A DNA stretch of 64,000 nucleotides from an uncultured Candidatus Melainabacteria bacterium (GCA_947090755.1 CAMUPF010000001.1:62001-126000); one strand, 5' to 3'. Shown: positions 50,170 through 59,340, counted from the stretch's first letter. The notes: generated from the letters alone by a model not told the origin. Numbers and translations: made by a program.

Positions 50170-50838
50170 ATGGAAACTAAAACGTTAAAAGTTCTTCTTG
50201 TAGAGGACCAGAAATTAATGAGAATCGGCCTGAAATCTTTACTGGAGGAACATAAAAGTATTGATACCATTTATGAAGCAACAACGGCCAAAGAGGCAGT
50301 CGAAAAGTACAAACAGCTCAAACCTGACGTAATTCTTATGGATATCGGACTTCCTGATTCCAACGGAATTGAAACCGCTAAAAAACTTATTGAATATAAT
50401 CAGGATTGCAAAATTATAATGTTGACTTCGCACCTTTCTGAAGAAGAAGTATTCTCCTCGCTTCACGCGGGTGCAAGAGCTTATGTAATGAAAGACGTAA
50501 ATACAGATGTTCTTGAAATGATTATAAAAACCGTTGATGAAGGTGCGATGTGGCTTGATCCGAAAATTGTTCCTATTCTTCGCGAAAAGAACAGCGGCGT
50601 AATTCCTGCACGCAAAATGTCACGCGCAACCTTCCGCGCCCAGCATGCAAATCTTACCCAGCGCGAATATGAAGTTTTAAAACTTGTTGTCGACGGAAAA
50701 TCTAATCAGCAAATTGCCGTAGCTTTAACAATATCCGAACACACCGCCAAAGCCCATGTTTGTAATATAATACAAAAACTCGTAGTCGATGACAGAACAC
50801 AGGCCGCTGTTAAAGCCTTAAAAGAAGGATTAGTCTAA
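50170..50838 (+). CDS. NarL/FixJ-family response regulator
   Basis: A 222-residue two-component regulator. Receiver domain: acidic pocket E12-D13, phospho-acceptor D58 in LMDIGLPDSNG, conserved T/S in MLTSHLSEEE and lysine in AYVMKDV. A linker leads to a LuxR-type HTH: LTQREYEVLKLVVDGKSNQQIA and SEHTAKAHVCNIIQKL. The ribosome site is AGGAGAG. No histidine kinase is adjacent, so it is an orphan here. Possible targets include the divergent dehydrogenase gene. Confidence 0.95.
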   Translation: METKTLKVLLVEDQKLMRIGLKSLLEEHKSIDTIYEATTAKEAVEKYKQLKPDVILMDIGLPDSNGIETAKKLIEYNQDCKIIMLTSHLSEEEVFSSLHAGARAYVMKDVNTDVLEMIIKTVDEGAMWLDPKIVPILREKNSGVIPARKMSRATFRAQHANLTQREYEVLKLVVDGKSNQQIAVALTISEHTAKAHVCNIIQKLVVDDRTQAAVKALKEGLV

Positions 50839-50911
50839 ATATTTCTTAACAATGTACGATATTTAGGCAATTTCGCGGCTTGAAATACGTTACCTTAACG
50901 GGTGTGTAGAT

Positions 50912-51460
50912 ATGGCAATAAGCGCGATTAAAAATACCACAAATAGAGTGCAGCAGGCATTTTACAACATAATGCCGCGCTATGTTGCGGGCGAAAAAGC
51001 CGATAAACTCTACAAGACCGCAGGAAGAGAGATTTCCTCCGCCGAAAACCGTTTAATCCTCGGCGCCACTGCCCTTATGTCACAGCCGTTTATTGACTTT
51101 CACAACCGACGAATTGATGAAGATACAAGACGTGTTGCAGTCTGCCGTACAATTGCCAAAATTATTGCAGGTACCGTAACGGGTTATGCCGTAAGAAAAG
51201 GTTCTATTAAAGCGATAAGAGCCTGCTCGCAGCTTCCTAAAGATGGTGTTGCCAAATGGCGTTCCTTCTTCACACCTAAAGATGTCACTAAAATTGATAC
51301 TGATGAATTTAAGCAGTATCAAAATTCACTGGGTACTTATATATCACTCGGTGTAATGCTATTTACCAACTTCCTTATCGACGCTCCGTTAACTAAATTC
51401 CTTACAAATAAACTGAATGCCAGAGCAATAGATAATAAAAAAAACGGAGGTGCTAAATGA
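50912..51460 (+). CDS. Unknown membrane-associated protein (first of a coupled pair)
   Basis: A 182-residue protein with two moderately hydrophobic segments (about 90-105, IIAGTVTGYAV; about 143-160, SLGVMLFTNFLIDAPL) separated by a charged loop. The weak ribosome site is GGGTG. The stop overlaps the next ATG (ATGA), giving translational coupling. Not recognised; the two products probably work together. Confidence 0.7.
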   Translation: MAISAIKNTTNRVQQAFYNIMPRYVAGEKADKLYKTAGREISSAENRLILGATALMSQPFIDFHNRRIDEDTRRVAVCRTIAKIIAGTVTGYAVRKGSIKAIRACSQLPKDGVAKWRSFFTPKDVTKIDTDEFKQYQNSLGTYISLGVMLFTNFLIDAPLTKFLTNKLNARAIDNKKNGGAK

Positions 51461-52065
51461 ATTTAGAAAAAGCATTCTCCACACTTAAATCTAATTTATA
51501 TAAAAACTATGGCGAGAACCCCGGTAAAATGCTTGTGCATACCGGTACAGCAGGCTGGATTTTATCCTCTGCCGCACAGGTCATGGCAATTATTACAAAC
51601 GACAAAATCGCACCGGAACAAAAAACATTCCTCATTCCTCAGGAAATCGGCGACGGATTAATTAATATTTTATCCTTTTATATTTTAACATCTTCCGTTA
51701 AAAACCTTTGTTCTAAAGCGGTTTTGAATGGTAAAATTGCCAACAAAACAATAAAAAATTATCTTGAAAAGAATAAATTAAACGCTAAAATAGGCAAGGT
51801 TGATTTTAATATTAAAAAGACCGAAAACTTTGCGGAAATCAAGGAAGATTTTACATCTTTTAAAAATGGCGTAGACGTTCTTGCAAGTACGGCAGGTTCC
51901 GTTTTGTCGTGCAACATTGTAACCCCGATTTTGCGTAACGAATACGCTGCTGAACGCCAAAAAAGTATGAATGAGCACCTCTTTAAGCGAAATCAGGCAC
52001 AAATGAAACCGTTCCATTCCGTATCAATGAACACCTATATGAAAAACTCAGGAATGCGCATTTAA
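51457..52065 (+). CDS. Unknown membrane-associated protein (second of a coupled pair)
   Basis: A 202-residue protein with hydrophobic segments near 25-45 (LVHTGTAGWILSSAAQVMAI), 60-80 and 145-160. It starts inside the stop of the gene before. Its end overlaps the convergent anti-sigma gene by four bases. No family recognised. The GWILSSAAQVMAI and SCNIVTPILRN segments look conserved enough to search with. Confidence 0.7.
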   Translation: MNLEKAFSTLKSNLYKNYGENPGKMLVHTGTAGWILSSAAQVMAIITNDKIAPEQKTFLIPQEIGDGLINILSFYILTSSVKNLCSKAVLNGKIANKTIKNYLEKNKLNAKIGKVDFNIKKTENFAEIKEDFTSFKNGVDVLASTAGSVLSCNIVTPILRNEYAAERQKSMNEHLFKRNQAQMKPFHSVSMNTYMKNSGMRI

Positions 52066-52604
52066 ACCTGCGTAAAAAAACTTATCGAAAGCACGGCAGA
52101 CAGGAATAAAAGTATTGTTGCAATCCGCATAAAATAGTCAGCCTGAGAAATATTTTCCGTATCAAGTTTTTTTAAAATTATTTTGGAGAAATCGTGTTTG
52201 CAGCGCTCTTTTGTGCGTGCAAAAGAAGAATGAAGCAGACGTTTAAATTGATACATATCCTCTAAATCCTTTCTTGCAAGCGGATTTGATATAGTCATTT
52301 TTTTAATACGGATATTCTCGTTGTCTTCAAGTTCGCTATCAAGATAGGCGGAAAGTTTACGCTTGAAGTCCGCGTATTCCTTTGTCGCGAATCTTTCCTG
52401 CGATTCCTCCGCCGGAGATTCAATATCAGCGTCAATAAAAATTAAATCGTCGCACTCTTCAAATGCCTTTAAATACAATTCTTTACAGTGTTTACAGGTG
52501 GAAAGATGTTCCTCGATAATTTCAGTAAGCGCAGGATTAACACGCCCTTTTAAATAAAAAGGCAGAATAGCCTGAACCTGTTTACATGTGATTTTTTTAT
52601 GCAT
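52062..52604 (-). CDS. Zinc-finger anti-sigma factor
   Basis: A 180-residue protein. ATG 52604 with GGAGG upstream is chosen over an in-frame GTG at 52619. The N-terminus is a ZAS/zf-HC2 zinc-binding motif (HLSTCKHCKELY; C10 or a nearby residue as the further ligand in KITCKQV). A middle helical part and one C-terminal membrane helix (IATILLFLSAVLSISFF) follow. Such proteins hold an ECF sigma factor at the membrane until a signal releases it. The sigma factor gene ends 11 bases upstream, the classic arrangement. Confidence 0.9.
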   Translation of the reverse strand: MHKKITCKQVQAILPFYLKGRVNPALTEIIEEHLSTCKHCKELYLKAFEECDDLIFIDADIESPAEESQERFATKEYADFKRKLSAYLDSELEDNENIRIKKMTISNPLARKDLEDMYQFKRLLHSSFARTKERCKHDFSKIILKKLDTENISQADYFMRIATILLFLSAVLSISFFTQV

Positions 52605-52615
52605 AATTTCCTCCC

Positions 52616-53209
52616 TCACAAATATGCTTTCAGATTTTCTTGTAACTTATTTCTGGCACGTGAAATCCGTGATTTTACAGTTCCGATATTGCTGTTTGTG
52701 GCAAGAGCAATTTCTTCATAAGAAAGCCCTTCAAGTTCTCTCAGAATTATCACAACCCTGAAGGATTCGGGCAAATTTAAAATTTCATATTTTATAATTT
52801 TATCCAGTTCTGATGAAAGACAAATCTCCGGCGGCTTACACTTTTTATCAACAAAAAAGTTTTTAATTGCGGCAAAGACGCTGCTGTTTTCGTCATCCTC
52901 CAAAGATATAAGCTCGTAATCCTTTTTATTTTTTCTTAAATCATCATAAAAAACATTCGTTGCAATCTGATTACTCCAACTTTTAAAATTTTTGGGATTT
53001 GCCAGAGATTTAATATTTTTTGCGATTTTAAAAAGAGTTTCCTGAGTTAAATCATAAACATTATCTTTATTGCCTGAAAGGTACATCAGAGTGGTATAAA
53101 TATTTTTTTGTTCACGCCGGATAAGTTCCTCAAGCGCTTTAAAATCATCTTGCTGAGAGAGCGTTATCAGCTCCTGAACGGGCATTTTTTTGTAAGATAA
53201 TTTTTGCAT
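52616..53209 (-). CDS. ECF-type RNA polymerase sigma factor
   Basis: A 197-residue sigma-70 family protein. ATG 53209 has GAGG nine bases upstream and fits better than ATG 53230. Sigma-2 region: YTTLMYLSGNKDNVYDLTQETLFK and FKSWSNQIATNVFYDDLRK. Sigma-4 region: LNLPESFRVVIILRELEGLSYEEIA with the HTH TNSNIGTVKSRISRARNKL. It recruits RNA polymerase to stress or envelope promoters. Controlled by the anti-sigma factor of the next gene. Confidence 0.95.
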   Translation of the reverse strand: MQKLSYKKMPVQELITLSQQDDFKALEELIRREQKNIYTTLMYLSGNKDNVYDLTQETLFKIAKNIKSLANPKNFKSWSNQIATNVFYDDLRKNKKDYELISLEDDENSSVFAAIKNFFVDKKCKPPEICLSSELDKIIKYEILNLPESFRVVIILRELEGLSYEEIALATNSNIGTVKSRISRARNKLQENLKAYL

Positions 53210-53289
53210 GACAATACCTCTTAATGGCATATTAACGTAGCTGCGTTAATATTAAATTAAGCGATTTGTCTAACCTTGCAGGGCGATTG

Positions 53290-54762
53290 TTATAGCAATT
53301 CAATTATTCTATTTAACAATTGCACATGAAACCCTTTTTCAAATTTATTCAATTCATTATATCTGGTAGACTCTTTAGCATTAAGACCTTCTGTCTTAAG
53401 TTTTTTGAGAAGTGCTGCAAATTCAGGGTCTTGTTCCATAAGTGCTTGTTCGTGCGCTTTATTAAATATATCATTTCTTTTTGCAAGCGGATATTTGGAA
53501 AGCTTACTTTCTACCTTTGGCATCATATCTATTAAATACTCATTAGGAGTCGCACCATAACTACTTAACGGCATTATACCTTTTATCTTTACGTCGTCAG
53601 CCACCAGCTCTTTAATCAGCCTTCTTTCTGCGTTGCGCGCTTTAATTTCCATCGGACTTGTTGTATATTCATATTTTTCCATAAACCTGGCATATTCATC
53701 CGTCAAATTTCTTGATATAAGTTTATGTCTGTTTTTTATCTCGTTAATAAAGGGTTTCGCGTCAAAGCCGGTAATATCAGCCTGTTGAATCGCTTTTTCA
53801 TAAAAAGCTCTATTAAAAGTGTCACCGTTGGACAGTTTCATCATAAGTTTTTCAAATTCATCAATTCCCATTTTCTTGCAAACTTTAACAAAATCGTCCA
53901 TATGTTGCAGTTCGTGAACTAGAACATCTGCGACATCGAAATGAGTAGCTTTACCGGCCATAGCCGAATCAACTACTATTTCTCCGGTTATTGCATCAAA
54001 ATATGCATATCCATTCGAATTTGTAAGGTCTTTGCCTTTTAAAGTAATTAAATTAGGATCATAGCCCATACGTTTCATTAAAAGATTTTTTGCCTTTTGG
54101 GCACTTTCCACACTCGTGCGGCCTTCAAATGCAATTATTCTTTTAGCTTCTTCAGAAAAAGAAACAGGGCCTTTTACAGGTTTCGTGCCTGATGCTTGAG
54201 GCTTTTTAGCCGCCCTTGTTCTTGCTATCCTTGCTTTGGGCTTAACTTTTTTAGGTGTGACTAGTGTTAAATATTCGCTATTAATAACTTTTAGTTGTTT
54301 GCCAATATGTTCGGTCATATCGGTAAATTCTTCGGTGGTCGGCATTTCTAAATTATGCCTGCTTGCGGCATTCGGGTTAAATGTCTGCGTGAAATGAACG
54401 CCATCTTCAAGGTGCTCAAGCGAGTGAACCCCTTTACGTTTTGAAACTGCATGAATAAAATCATCACAGGCAGTGTTCGGGTTAATTGTCATACTACCGG
54501 ATAAAACTTTTTCTGCGGTGTCAGGTGTTAACATTTTGTAACGTATCTGTAAAATAGGCTTAGCTCCACGGGTAGAATCCGTAGAAAAAACAACTGCGCT
54601 TACAGGTCTGTTACCTTCAAGGATAGTCATTCCGAGAGAGGATTGACCTTTTCCGGCTATATGGTAAACGCGTAGATTTAATCCGCGTTGGATTTTTAGC
54701 AAGAGTCTGGCAGAGCGCAATGACTTGTTTTTCCATGCCTTGTCGTGAACGCGACAAGCCAT
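53290..54762 (-). CDS. HExxH metallopeptidase-like protein, possibly frameshifted at the N-terminus
   Basis: A 490-residue reading frame. The zinc-protease motif is H283-E-L-Q-H287 in ADVLVHELQHMDDF, with a possible third ligand in SPMEIKARNAER. Between about 170 and 200 lies a Lys/Arg/Pro-rich linker. No signal peptide. The start is doubtful: ATG 54762 follows a stop codon with no ribosome site. Another frame from ATG 54793 gives a natural start (MGINGVMKIVNGLSRSR) that would join this frame if one A were removed from the AAAAA at 54693-54697. The function could be a secreted or injected protease, but this is inference. Confidence 0.7.
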   Translation of the reverse strand: MACRVHDKAWKNKSLRSARLLLKIQRGLNLRVYHIAGKGQSSLGMTILEGNRPVSAVVFSTDSTRGAKPILQIRYKMLTPDTAEKVLSGSMTINPNTACDDFIHAVSKRKGVHSLEHLEDGVHFTQTFNPNAASRHNLEMPTTEEFTDMTEHIGKQLKVINSEYLTLVTPKKVKPKARIARTRAAKKPQASGTKPVKGPVSFSEEAKRIIAFEGRTSVESAQKAKNLLMKRMGYDPNLITLKGKDLTNSNGYAYFDAITGEIVVDSAMAGKATHFDVADVLVHELQHMDDFVKVCKKMGIDEFEKLMMKLSNGDTFNRAFYEKAIQQADITGFDAKPFINEIKNRHKLISRNLTDEYARFMEKYEYTTSPMEIKARNAERRLIKELVADDVKIKGIMPLSSYGATPNEYLIDMMPKVESKLSKYPLAKRNDIFNKAHEQALMEQDPEFAALLKKLKTEGLNAKESTRYNELNKFEKGFHVQLLNRIIELL

Positions 54763-54882
54763 TCACAATTTTCATGACACCATTAATCCCCATAATATTT
54801 TTCCCATTAAACTGTCTTGTACAGATATAAAGTTGATAATTATGTATGGATTGCTATTTAAAATAAAAAGTATTAACTTTTG

Positions 54883-55926
54883 TTACTTAACGTTTGCCGA
54901 TAAACAATCTTTTTCGTATGCGAGGCGGCCGTTGATTGTGTTTAAACGCGCCATAATTTCTTTGAATTCAGGGATTGAAAGGCTTTGTTTACCGTCAGAG
55001 AGCGCAATTTCAGGATTGTGGTGGACCTCAATCATCAGACCGTCAGCGCCGACAACAAGTCCTGCTTTTGAAATCGGTTCGATTAAATATCTCTGACCTG
55101 TCGCGTGGCTCGGGTCTAAAATAATTGGCAGGTGAGATAGCTTTTTGATAACCGGAATTGCCGCAATATCAACAACGTTACGGGTATATTTGTTATCAAA
55201 GCTTCTGATTCCGCGCTCACAAAGGATTACATTAGGGTTACCATTGTACATAATGTATTCGGCAGCAAGCAAGAATTCTGTAATGGTACTGCACAGCCCT
55301 CTTTTCAGGATTACAGGAATCCCTGATTTACCAACCGCAGTGAGGAGTTTAAAGTTCTGCATGTTTCTTGCGCCTACCTGCAAAACATCAACATATTGCG
55401 AAATCATCGGAATATCATCCGCATCCATAACCTCTGTAACAGTTAAAAGACCGGTTTCTTCGCTTGCACGTTTCAGATATTTTAATGCTTTTTCTTCGTA
55501 TCCCTGAAAGTCATAAGGTGAAGTTCTCGGTTTGAACGCGCCGCCGCGAAGGAATTCGCACTGCATTTCTTTAGCCGCAACTGCAACTTCTAAAAGTCCG
55601 TCATAATCTTCAACAGAGCATGGGCCGACGAATGCAGCTTTTTCACTACCACCGATTTTAACACCGTTTTTGAATGTAATAACAGTATCTTCAGGGTTTC
55701 TGTCACGGCATGCAAGTCTGAAAGGTTCTCTGATAACCTTAATTTCTTTTACCCCCGGAAGCGCTGCGATACGGTCTTGTGAAACACCTGTTTTATCACC
55801 AAAGGCCTCGATTACAGTAATAATTTCGCCGCGGTTAACCTGTATTCTGAAACCGTACTCGACTAATCTTTCACAAACTTTATTAATATTTTCTTCCGTC
55901 GCGCTCTTTTCCATTACAATAATCAT
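54883..55926 (-). CDS. aroF: 3-deoxy-7-phosphoheptulonate (DAHP) synthase
   Basis: A 347-residue enzyme for the first step of the shikimate pathway, joining PEP and erythrose-4-phosphate. It is the type I-beta form: an N-terminal ferredoxin-like regulatory domain (about 1-75, MIIVMEKSATEENI to VIREPFRLA) and a TIM barrel with VGPCSVE, FLRGGAFKPRTSPYDFQG, LQVGARNMQNF, VILKRG, LCERGIRSF and DPSHATGQR. The length matches the Thermotoga-type enzyme (about 340). The added domain allows feedback control by aromatic amino acids. It stands alone here. Confidence 0.96.
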   Translation of the reverse strand: MIIVMEKSATEENINKVCERLVEYGFRIQVNRGEIITVIEAFGDKTGVSQDRIAALPGVKEIKVIREPFRLACRDRNPEDTVITFKNGVKIGGSEKAAFVGPCSVEDYDGLLEVAVAAKEMQCEFLRGGAFKPRTSPYDFQGYEEKALKYLKRASEETGLLTVTEVMDADDIPMISQYVDVLQVGARNMQNFKLLTAVGKSGIPVILKRGLCSTITEFLLAAEYIMYNGNPNVILCERGIRSFDNKYTRNVVDIAAIPVIKKLSHLPIILDPSHATGQRYLIEPISKAGLVVGADGLMIEVHHNPEIALSDGKQSLSIPEFKEIMARLNTINGRLAYEKDCLSANVK

Positions 55927-56056
55927 TATTCGGGGTTCTCCTGTTATCTATATAGCAGTAATATTATATTAATTAAATTTAAATAATCAATAGTTTATGT
56001 ACATTCGTTGATTGCTAAATTCCCGCCGGTGAATAAAAATTAGACAGGAGGTTTTT

Positions 56057-56458
56057 ATGACAGAAAAATTAGAACTTTACAAATGCGAAATTTGCGGAAA
56101 TATTGTAGAAGTAATCATTGCCGGTGCCGGTGAACTTGTTTGCTGCGGGCAGCCAATGAATCTTTTAACCGCACATACTGAAGAAGAAATGAAGGGCGAA
56201 GCGCATCTTCCGGTACAATTCTATAACGAAGAAGGCAAAGAGGAAGTTCGTGTCGGTTCACAGCCTCACCCGATGATACCGGAACATTACATTCAGTTTA
56301 TCGAAACTATATCCGAAGACGGTAAAACTTCAGTTCTTCATTATTTAGAACCCGGCGAAGAACCGAAAGTCCTTGTTAAAGAGGGACTGGGTGACTATAT
56401 TGCACGCGAAAATTGTAATATTCACGGACTCTGGGCAAACGTTATTTCACATGAATAA
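56057..56458 (+). CDS. dfx: Desulfoferrodoxin (superoxide reductase)
   Basis: A 133-residue iron protein that reduces superoxide to peroxide in anaerobes without making oxygen. Desulforedoxin-like N-terminus: four cysteines in CEIC and LVCCGQ bind centre I. The neelaredoxin-like part holds the centre II histidines in AHLPV, HPMIPEHYI and the Cys/His pair in ENCNIHGLW. The ribosome site AGGAGG is ideal. This is good evidence for an obligate anaerobe. Confidence 0.95.
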   Translation: MTEKLELYKCEICGNIVEVIIAGAGELVCCGQPMNLLTAHTEEEMKGEAHLPVQFYNEEGKEEVRVGSQPHPMIPEHYIQFIETISEDGKTSVLHYLEPGEEPKVLVKEGLGDYIARENCNIHGLWANVISHE

Positions 56459-56463
56459 ATTTG

Positions 56464-56496
56464 TTAAGGCGGGTTATTTTTAACCTGCCTTAATAA
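56464..56496 (+). terminator. Terminator-like hairpin after dfx
   Basis: TTAAGGCGGGTTA, loop TTTT, TAACCTGCCTTAA: 13 pairs with one G-T wobble, six bases after the stop; only a short T-run follows. Confidence 0.7.
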
Positions 56497-56548
56497 TTTG
56501 CCTTATTGGATATTTTGGGTTATATTGGGGTTATAAAGGGAGAAGTGT

Positions 56549-58081
56549 ATGAAAAAGACAGCAGCTTTATTACTAGGTTTATTATTTACTGTAAACTCTG
56601 CATTTGCCGACAGAGTCTGGATAAATGATTTAAGAACCCGTTTTTTGAATAATTCGGCAATAATTATGGAAATAAATCCCAGAAGTTTCAATGCGCAGGA
56701 TACTGACGGCGACGGCTTAATAAAAAAATCCGAAGGCGACGAACCGGGAACATTTCTGAACGGAATTTCAAGACTCGATACAATGGCAACTTACGGTGTA
56801 AATACACTTTTGTTAATGCCTATTAACAAGATTGGTAAAATTAAAGCATTAGGAACAGCGGGCTCACTTTATGCAATTTCTGATTTTTCTAAACTTAATC
56901 CGCAGCTTGTAAGCAAGGACACTGTTTTAAGCGATGTTGAACAGGCTAAAAAATTCATAAAAGAGGCACATAACAGAAATATTAGAGTTATGGTTGATCT
57001 GCCGGCATGCGGTGCATACGACTTTTATATGAAACGCCCTGAACTCTTTGCTAAAGATAAAAACGGTCAGGCGATTGTTCCGGACATCTGGACAGATGTT
57101 AGACTCTTTAACGCGGGCACAGAAGAAGCTTATAACAAAGAAGTTTTTGCACTTTATAAAGATTTTGTAGATTTAATGCTCGAACTTGAAGTTGACGGAA
57201 TCAGGGCCAGTGTTCCGTCTATTAAACCGGCTAGTTTCTGGAAGGATTTGATTTCATACTCCAGAAAATTCGATTCTCAAATGCTGTGGCTGGCACAGGC
57301 TTCAGACAGCGGCGTTAACGTTATTAATACCACGGTAAACACTTCTACTGATAAACTTTTAGATGCAGGATTTGACGGATATTACGGATTTTTCGGGGAC
57401 TTTAAAAATATTTCCGGAGCAAAAGAGTTCACGACAAAACTCTCATCAATGATGACGAATCTTAAGAAAAGAACAGATAAAAAAGCCGTAATCGGTGCAT
57501 TTGCAACCCATGATGATTTAAGCCCTACTCTTTCTAAAGGTATGGCATATACGATTATGCAATTCTGGTTGAACGCTACGCTTCCTATTAACACTTTTAC
57601 ACTTGACGGTAACCAGAGTGGTGACAACTTCGTTTACTCCTGGGGCAATAAAAAAGCCGAACAGTCAGAAACTGATGATATGCAATATTTTGTTAACAGA
57701 GGCAAAATAGATATTTTTAACTACTCAAGAAGACCGGGGGCAAATAACCAGATTCTTATCAGTGAATATGTTATGTCTACACAGTTTAAAAGATATTTTA
57801 CAACTCATTTGAACGCCGGAACATTCCATATTCTCAAAACCTCACATCCTGATATCTTTGCTTACGCTACGTCTTATAACAGAACAACAATCCTTACAAT
57901 TGGCAATCTTAACTTTAATTCTCATATCAGAGGAGATGTAAAGGTTCCTAAATTTGACGAAGAAAAAATATCTGTACCTGTAAAAATTACAGAACCGCCG
58001 CTTATTGAAAACGGCAAACTTACTTTGAACCTTGAACCGGGTGAAATGCAAATATTAATTATTAATGACTACGAGTTATAA
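56549..58081 (+). CDS. Exported GH13 (alpha-amylase)-like protein, probably catalytically inactive
   Basis: A 510-residue protein with a signal peptide (cleavage near AFA/DR). It has the alpha-amylase layout: ISRLDTMATYGVNTLLLMPI, NIRVMVDLP, MLELEVDGIRAS and ATHDDLSP, with a beta-rich C-terminal domain from about 425. The GH13 nucleophile would follow DGIR-x; here residue 221 is Ser (D216-G-I-R-A-S). The acid/base region reads LWLAQASDSG without the expected Glu. The HD of region IV is kept (H321-D322). A glycan-binding rather than glycan-cleaving role is therefore likely. It is in an operon with the SLH protein 19 bases downstream. Confidence 0.8.
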   Translation: MKKTAALLLGLLFTVNSAFADRVWINDLRTRFLNNSAIIMEINPRSFNAQDTDGDGLIKKSEGDEPGTFLNGISRLDTMATYGVNTLLLMPINKIGKIKALGTAGSLYAISDFSKLNPQLVSKDTVLSDVEQAKKFIKEAHNRNIRVMVDLPACGAYDFYMKRPELFAKDKNGQAIVPDIWTDVRLFNAGTEEAYNKEVFALYKDFVDLMLELEVDGIRASVPSIKPASFWKDLISYSRKFDSQMLWLAQASDSGVNVINTTVNTSTDKLLDAGFDGYYGFFGDFKNISGAKEFTTKLSSMMTNLKKRTDKKAVIGAFATHDDLSPTLSKGMAYTIMQFWLNATLPINTFTLDGNQSGDNFVYSWGNKKAEQSETDDMQYFVNRGKIDIFNYSRRPGANNQILISEYVMSTQFKRYFTTHLNAGTFHILKTSHPDIFAYATSYNRTTILTIGNLNFNSHIRGDVKVPKFDEEKISVPVKITEPPLIENGKLTLNLEPGEMQILIINDYEL

Positions 58082-58100
58082 ATTTATGAGAGGAGTAATA

Positions 58101-59234
58101 ATGAAAAAATTCTTATTGGGAGCATTTTTAACATTAACAATGATGTTTAATGCGGCATTCGCTTACCCCGACGTTGAATCTAACTACTGGGCAGCAAAAG
58201 AGATTAACGAACTTTCCGAACAGGGTGTTCTGGTCGGATATCCGGACGGAACGTTCCAGCCTGATGAACTTGTAACGCGTGCAGAATTCGCGGCTATGGC
58301 AATCAGAGCACTCGGGCAGGAACATGCACAGGTTGCACAGCCTGTAACTTTTACAGATATCGATACTGATTTCTGGGCTTATGATTTTATTCAAAAAGCA
58401 CTATTTTTCGATTTAATTTCTGCAAAAGACGATTCATTTAGACCGGAGGATCCTGTTTCAAGAGCAGAAGCGATTATGGTTGCAACAAATGCACTTTCTG
58501 ATAGAGATATCAGCTATGCAAAAGCAAGAGAAATTCTTGCCAGAAAATATGTTGATATGAACACTCTGACAGAAGAAGCGATTATCAACTACGGTAAGGC
58601 AGAAATTTTTGAACTTATCGTTGTTCAACCGACAATGGCGCAAGCAAGAATTGAAGCAAACAGAGCTGCTACCCGTGCAGAATGTGCTGTGATTCTTTAC
58701 AATATGAAAGAACAGGCAAAATCTAACCCTAACGCCAAATTAGCGTTTGCGATGAAAAAGAAAACAGGCGAAGGTTATGCTATTCCAAACGTAAAAGTCG
58801 ATGGCGTTATCGCAACAATTCCGGCTGGAACTTACTTACCGGTTAATGTAACAGGTTATATGAGTTCACAAACCTCTGAAATCGGTGATATTTACACCGC
58901 TAAAATTGCACAAAACTGTGTTACAGAAGAAAATTATATTTTAATTCAGGAAGGCGCTTATGTTAAAGGTCAGCTTTTGGACGTTGTAAAAGGCAGATGG
59001 TTTATAAAAAACGGCGTTCTTTACCTTGATAACGCATTAATTACAACTGTTAACGACCAGACGGTTAAACTTAAAGGGTATTCTGATATTAAAAAAGACA
59101 GAAACTGGTTTATGAAATTTGTCAGAGCCGTATTCAAAGGTGAAAAACTTTCAGTAGCACCTGACAGCACTGTATTTATCAAAACCTTCAGCCCTATTAA
59201 GGTTGATTTAACCAACGGCTGGATATTAGAATAG
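58101..59234 (+). CDS. SLH-domain exported protein
   Basis: A 377-residue protein. ATG 58101 has GAGGAG five bases upstream and starts a clean signal peptide (MKKFLLGAF, cleavage near AFA/YP); an in-frame ATG at 58065 overlaps the gene before and would add 12 residues. S-layer-homology motifs follow: YPDVESNYWAAKEINELSEQ with LVGYPDGTFQPDE and VTRAEFAAMAIRAL, a second with DIDTDFWAYDFIQ and FRPEDPVSRAEAIMVA, and a degenerate third. SLH domains anchor proteins to peptidoglycan-linked polymers. The remaining 170 residues are beta-rich. Such proteins in diderms often tie the outer membrane to the cell wall. Confidence 0.9.
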   Translation: MKKFLLGAFLTLTMMFNAAFAYPDVESNYWAAKEINELSEQGVLVGYPDGTFQPDELVTRAEFAAMAIRALGQEHAQVAQPVTFTDIDTDFWAYDFIQKALFFDLISAKDDSFRPEDPVSRAEAIMVATNALSDRDISYAKAREILARKYVDMNTLTEEAIINYGKAEIFELIVVQPTMAQARIEANRAATRAECAVILYNMKEQAKSNPNAKLAFAMKKKTGEGYAIPNVKVDGVIATIPAGTYLPVNVTGYMSSQTSEIGDIYTAKIAQNCVTEENYILIQEGAYVKGQLLDVVKGRWFIKNGVLYLDNALITTVNDQTVKLKGYSDIKKDRNWFMKFVRAVFKGEKLSVAPDSTVFIKTFSPIKVDLTNGWILE

Positions 59235-59301
59235 TGAGCATCAGCCGGTGTCGGCACGCGTGAGCGTGACAAGCAGGGCAACATTACGATAACAATTTAT
59301 T

Positions 59302-59336
59302 ATAGGGCGGTAAGATAATTACCGTCCTATTTTTTT
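59302..59336 (+). terminator. Terminator of the amylase-like/SLH operon
   Basis: ATAGGGCGGTAA (59302-59313), loop GATAA, TTACCGTCCTAT (59319-59330), then a T-run. It lies directly upstream of the TATAAT of the next gene. Confidence 0.9.
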
Positions 59337-59340
59337 ATGC

